Source of the DNA: Methylobacterium sp.
Lineage (GTDB): Bacteria; Pseudomonadota; Alphaproteobacteria; Rhizobiales; Beijerinckiaceae
Length of the DNA: 9,596 nt
Reading direction: 5' to 3'
Assembly (NCBI GenBank): GCA_021154065.1
Contig: JAJKJG010000371.1
Coordinates: 1 to 9,596, forward strand
In this document: one piece after another, positions 7,515 through 9,596 of the stretch
Layout: each line of letters opens with the position of its first letter
How positions within the stretch are numbered: position 1 is the stretch's first letter
Made by a program: the position numbers and the translations under genes
The notes under the pieces: generated by a model
Database searches by the model: none
The model's input: the letters and a program-made list of their open reading frames with translations, nothing else
Told to the model about the DNA's origin: nothing

Positions 7515-7631
7515 CGCGAAGGGGTCAGGATGAGATCAGGCGGGCCGGAGAACGCTTGAGCGCGTCTCGGCTGCCGAGGCGGGCGGACGCTACTTCAGCG
7601 CCCGTCGGGGTTCAAGAGGTCGAAACCAGGC

Positions 7632-7648
7632 GGCCGCCCGGGGCGGCC
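7632..7648 (-). terminator. GC-rich hairpin after the secretion operon
   Basis: GGCCGCC (7632-7638) and GGCGGCC (7642-7648) form a perfect 7-bp stem with a 3-nt loop, starting 6 bp beyond the stop codon of the four-cysteine protein. The minus strand then reads GCCTGGTTTCG, with only a short T run, so this is a terminator-like structure without a full U tract. The rest of the 7515-7653 gap holds a second small dyad (CTCGG/CCGAG, 7566-7578) and no coding sequence. Confidence 0.4.
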
Positions 7649-7653
7649 CCGCG

Positions 7654-8115
7654 TCAGCGGCGCTGGAGAAAGCCTTCGAAGGGTGCATCCGGGCCGAAAT
7701 TCTTCCATGCCGTGGCGCAGGCGACGGCCTTGTCGGTCTTGAAGCTTGACGCAATCTTCTCGATCTCGTCCTTGAGGCTTTGCGATCTCGGCAGGGTGTA
7801 GATATCGCGGAAGCCGAGCCCGTGATGGGCGAGCAGCCGGCGCAATCGGCTCTCTTCGATCCGGTAGGGGCAGTTGAGTTCGGCGACGCTCAGCTGGACC
7901 GCGATGAGGATCGCGAATTCGCCGCCGCCGGCTCCCTTCGAGGCTTCCGCGTCGTAGCAGGCGAGCCGCTTGTCCGGATCTTCGATCAGGCGGCAGCCGG
8001 GGCTCTGAGCCGCGGCGCCGCCGAGGCTCGCGGCTGCGATAAGCGCCACGGCGCCGGAGCGGGCGCCGAGCGCAAGCGGCCTCAGATGCCGTCTAATCGC
8101 ATCGCCGGCGGCCAT
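7654..8115 (-). CDS. Exported four-cysteine protein of unknown function
   Basis: I do not recognise a family with confidence. The protein has 153 aa. A signal peptide is clear: RRHLRPLALGARS then the hydrophobic GAVALIAAASLGGAAA, with likely cleavage after A36 (AAA/QS). The mature part of about 117 residues has exactly four cysteines (C41, C53, C82, C133), enough for two disulfides. C41 and C53 bracket CRLIEDPDKRLACYDAEA (41-58), a motif form that recurs in several exported proteobacterial proteins, including VasI-like type VI accessory proteins. The motif alone does not define a function. The remainder is a mixed helical sequence with a basic EESRLRRLLAHHG (87-99). ATG 8115 is 5 bp after the prepilin peptidase stop, and the signal peptide confirms this start. 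The open frame to 8523 only shadows the peptidase gene. As the last gene of a secretin/peptidase operon it may be an accessory or a substrate of type II secretion; this is inference. Confidence 0.8.
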   Translation of the reverse strand: MAAGDAIRRHLRPLALGARSGAVALIAAASLGGAAAQSPGCRLIEDPDKRLACYDAEASKGAGGGEFAILIAVQLSVAELNCPYRIEESRLRRLLAHHGLGFRDIYTLPRSQSLKDEIEKIASSFKTDKAVACATAWKNFGPDAPFEGFLQRR

Positions 8116-8120
8116 GATCT

Positions 8121-8714
8121 TCAGGCCGCAACGAGACCCGCGAAGAACACGAACAAGAGCGCCGGGCATAGGAAGGCGCCGAAAGCGATCCGGCTCGTCC
8201 GGTGCATCGCGTCGCCGCGCAAATGCGCCGCGAGCGCATAGAGCAGCGCCGTCGCCGAGGCGATGGCGAAGCACAGCGCGACATGGTCGAACGGCAGCCA
8301 GGCCCCGACCGCGGCGGCGAGCTTGATGTCGCCGAAGCCAATGCCCTCCTTGCCGGTGAGCCTCGCGTAGCCGAAGCGCACCGCGGCAAGCGCCCCCGCC
8401 GTCGCGGCGGCGCGAGCGAGCGCGCCGAGGATTGCCGACCAGGGGCTCAGCGGCTCGAGGACCACCGCCGCCAGCACGCCGCAGGCGAATGCCGAGAAGG
8501 TGATCGTATCCGGCAGGATGCAAGTCCGGGCGTCGACGTCGGCGCCGGCGATCATCAACGCGCCGAGCGCGATCGAGACGACGGCAAGCGGCCAGGCGAG
8601 CGCGCCGACCGACACGGCCGCGAGCGCAAGCGTGCCGACGACGACCAGCGTCCAGTTCGGTCGAAGGTCGTCGTCGAGATCGTCCGGATAGGCCTCGTCC
8701 TGCTCGATCACCAT
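8121..8714 (-). CDS. Type IV prepilin peptidase (A24 family, GspO-like), single domain
   Basis: This inner-membrane aspartic protease cleaves the leader of prepilins and pseudopilins so that the type II secretion pseudopilus can assemble. It has 197 aa. Hydrophobic segments lie at about 22-38, 42-57, 70-87, 93-112, 132-165 and 175-196. The first catalytic motif is D61ARTCILPD69 and the second is GIGFGDIKL (124-132) with D129; both aspartates of the A24 family are present. The protein lacks the N-terminal methylation domain and the CxxC zinc motifs of full-length PilD. It has instead a short acidic cytoplasmic tail (DDLDDDL, 11-17). This single-domain size matches CpaA/TadV-type enzymes, but the neighbour is a GspD-type secretin, so a GspO role is favoured. 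Its start codon overlaps the end of the secretin gene by 7 bp (ATGGTGA), indicating translational coupling. Confidence 0.9.
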   Translation of the reverse strand: MVIEQDEAYPDDLDDDLRPNWTLVVVGTLALAAVSVGALAWPLAVVSIALGALMIAGADVDARTCILPDTITFSAFACGVLAAVVLEPLSPWSAILGALARAAATAGALAAVRFGYARLTGKEGIGFGDIKLAAAVGAWLPFDHVALCFAIASATALLYALAAHLRGDAMHRTSRIAFGAFLCPALLFVFFAGLVAA

Positions 8715-9596
8715 TTCGTCGTGATCGTCGCTGGGCCGTGCTCGGGGGGGCGCTGCGTGCGCATCATGTTGAGCCGCTCGCGAAATTCCTCGGACACCAT
8801 CCGGGCGTCGAGGCTGTTCCGGATCAGCTGCGGCCTGATGAAGATGATGAGCTCGGTGCGCTGCTTGTTGCCCGAGGTGGTGCCGAAGAGGTCGCCCAGG
8901 AACTTGATGTCGCGAAGCCCCGGTATCCCCGACTTGCCCTGATCCTCGCGCTCGCTGATGAGCCCGCCGAGGAGGACGGTCTGCCCGCTCATGACCGAGA
9001 TCGTCGAGCGCACGCGCCTTTGCGAGATCGTCGGCGTCAGCGATACGCCCGGATTGGCGACGTTCGAGATTTCCTGCTCGATGTCGAGATCGATCGAGCC
9101 GTTGGCGTGGACGCGCGGCAGGACCTTGAGGATCACGCCGGTGCTGCGGAACTCGACATTGTTCACGACCGGAGCCGCGGGATTGTCGATCAACGTCGCG
9201 GTCCGCGTCGTCACCGGGATTTCGTCGCCGACCTGGAGGACCGCCGGCTGGTTGTCGACGACGACAAGCGAAGGCGAGGAGAGCACCTTGACGTTGGTGA
9301 AGCTCGACAGCGCGTCGAGCACGACCCGGGGCTGCGCCTCGCTGCCGAGGAGGAGATTGAAGCCGGGCAGCGCCCGCGAGATGAGCGGGGCGTCGAGGAG
9401 CGCGGCCGAGCCCTTGTTGGCGTTGAGCCCGACGTCCTTGCTCGTGAAGTAGAACCGTACGCCGTATTGGAGGGCGTCGGTGAGGCTGATCTCGGCAATC
9501 GTCGCGTCGATCGCGACCTGCAGCTGCGGCCGGTCGATGCTGTAGAGCGCCCGCTCGATCGTGCGGTAGTCCTCCTGATTCGAGTAGATGACGATC
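8708..9596 (-). CDS. gspD: GspD-type secretin, C-terminal part (gene runs off the window)
   Basis: This is the outer-membrane secretin that forms the exit pore of the type II secretion system. The 295 C-terminal residues are present and the 5' end lies beyond the right edge. Reading from the edge, RPQLQVAIDATIAEISLTDA (22-41) and QYGVRF (43-48) are the typical end of the N3 domain. LSSPSLVVVDNQPAVLQVGD (105-124) opens the secretin core. ISVMSGQTVLLGGLISE (199-215) and the gate/transmembrane region GIPGLRDIKFLGDLFG (223-238) with TELIIFIRPQLIRN (247-260) follow in family order. About 35 charged residues after the core may form an S-domain tail. A GTG at 9322 could be mistaken for the start, but the frame continues open with clear secretin sequence to the window edge. 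The secretin core separates this from Tad-type CpaC less firmly than the N-domain does, and GspD is favoured. It is followed with a 7-bp overlap by the prepilin peptidase gene. Confidence 0.93.
   Translation of the reverse strand, partial: IVIYSNQEDYRTIERALYSIDRPQLQVAIDATIAEISLTDALQYGVRFYFTSKDVGLNANKGSAALLDAPLISRALPGFNLLLGSEAQPRVVLDALSSFTNVKVLSSPSLVVVDNQPAVLQVGDEIPVTTRTATLIDNPAAPVVNNVEFRSTGVILKVLPRVHANGSIDLDIEQEISNVANPGVSLTPTISQRRVRSTISVMSGQTVLLGGLISEREDQGKSGIPGLRDIKFLGDLFGTTSGNKQRTELIIFIRPQLIRNSLDARMVSEEFRERLNMMRTQRPPEHGPATITTKW

Noticed and set aside
7587..7615. Promoter-like TTGAAC-N17-TAGCGT on the minus strand before the glycosyltransferase gene
   Set aside because: Four and three matches to consensus are too few to claim a promoter in GC-rich DNA, though the position would suit.
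8116..8523. N-terminal extension of the four-cysteine protein
   Set aside because: It overlaps the prepilin peptidase in another frame, and a clear signal peptide begins at ATG 8115.

Overview
The window is high-GC DNA with strong third-position G/C bias, which produces long spurious ORFs antisense to the real genes. The gene families and a two-palindrome dispersed repeat at the left edge fit an alphaproteobacterium, most likely of the order Hyphomicrobiales (Rhizobiales). This assignment rests on recalled resemblance and not on a search.

Left part (1-2267, minus strand): a bifunctional mannose-1-phosphate guanylyltransferase/mannose-6-phosphate isomerase gene (manC type) is followed by a small SAM-dependent methyltransferase of a kind often found in exopolysaccharide loci. 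The methyltransferase ends inside the outer arm of the repeat (1-101), which supplies its stop codon. Centre-left (2268-5189): a 331-bp divergent intergenic region leads into a plus-strand pair only 2 bp apart. The first gene encodes an AlgI-type MBOAT membrane O-acyltransferase and the second an AlgJ/AlgX-type SGNH-like acetyltransferase. Together they look like an O-acetylation module for an exported polysaccharide. Centre-right (5202-7514, minus): a 770-residue multi-membrane GT-C (family 39-like) glycosyltransferase with a large C-terminal extracytoplasmic part converges on that pair, with only 12 bp between the stop codons.

Right part (7654-9596, minus): a tightly packed operon runs in from outside the window. 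It holds the C-terminal 295 residues of a GspD-type secretin, a single-domain type IV prepilin peptidase overlapping it by 7 bp, and a small exported four-cysteine protein of unknown function starting 5 bp after the peptidase stop. This is the end of a type II secretion operon.

Inferred picture: GDP-mannose supply, sugar transfer, methylation and O-acetylation genes for a surface polysaccharide lie beside the tail of a type II secretion operon. Everything recognisable belongs to known families. The least explained elements are the exported four-cysteine protein at the end of the secretion operon, the polymer acted on by the MBOAT/SGNH pair, and the repeat that forms the end of the methyltransferase gene.
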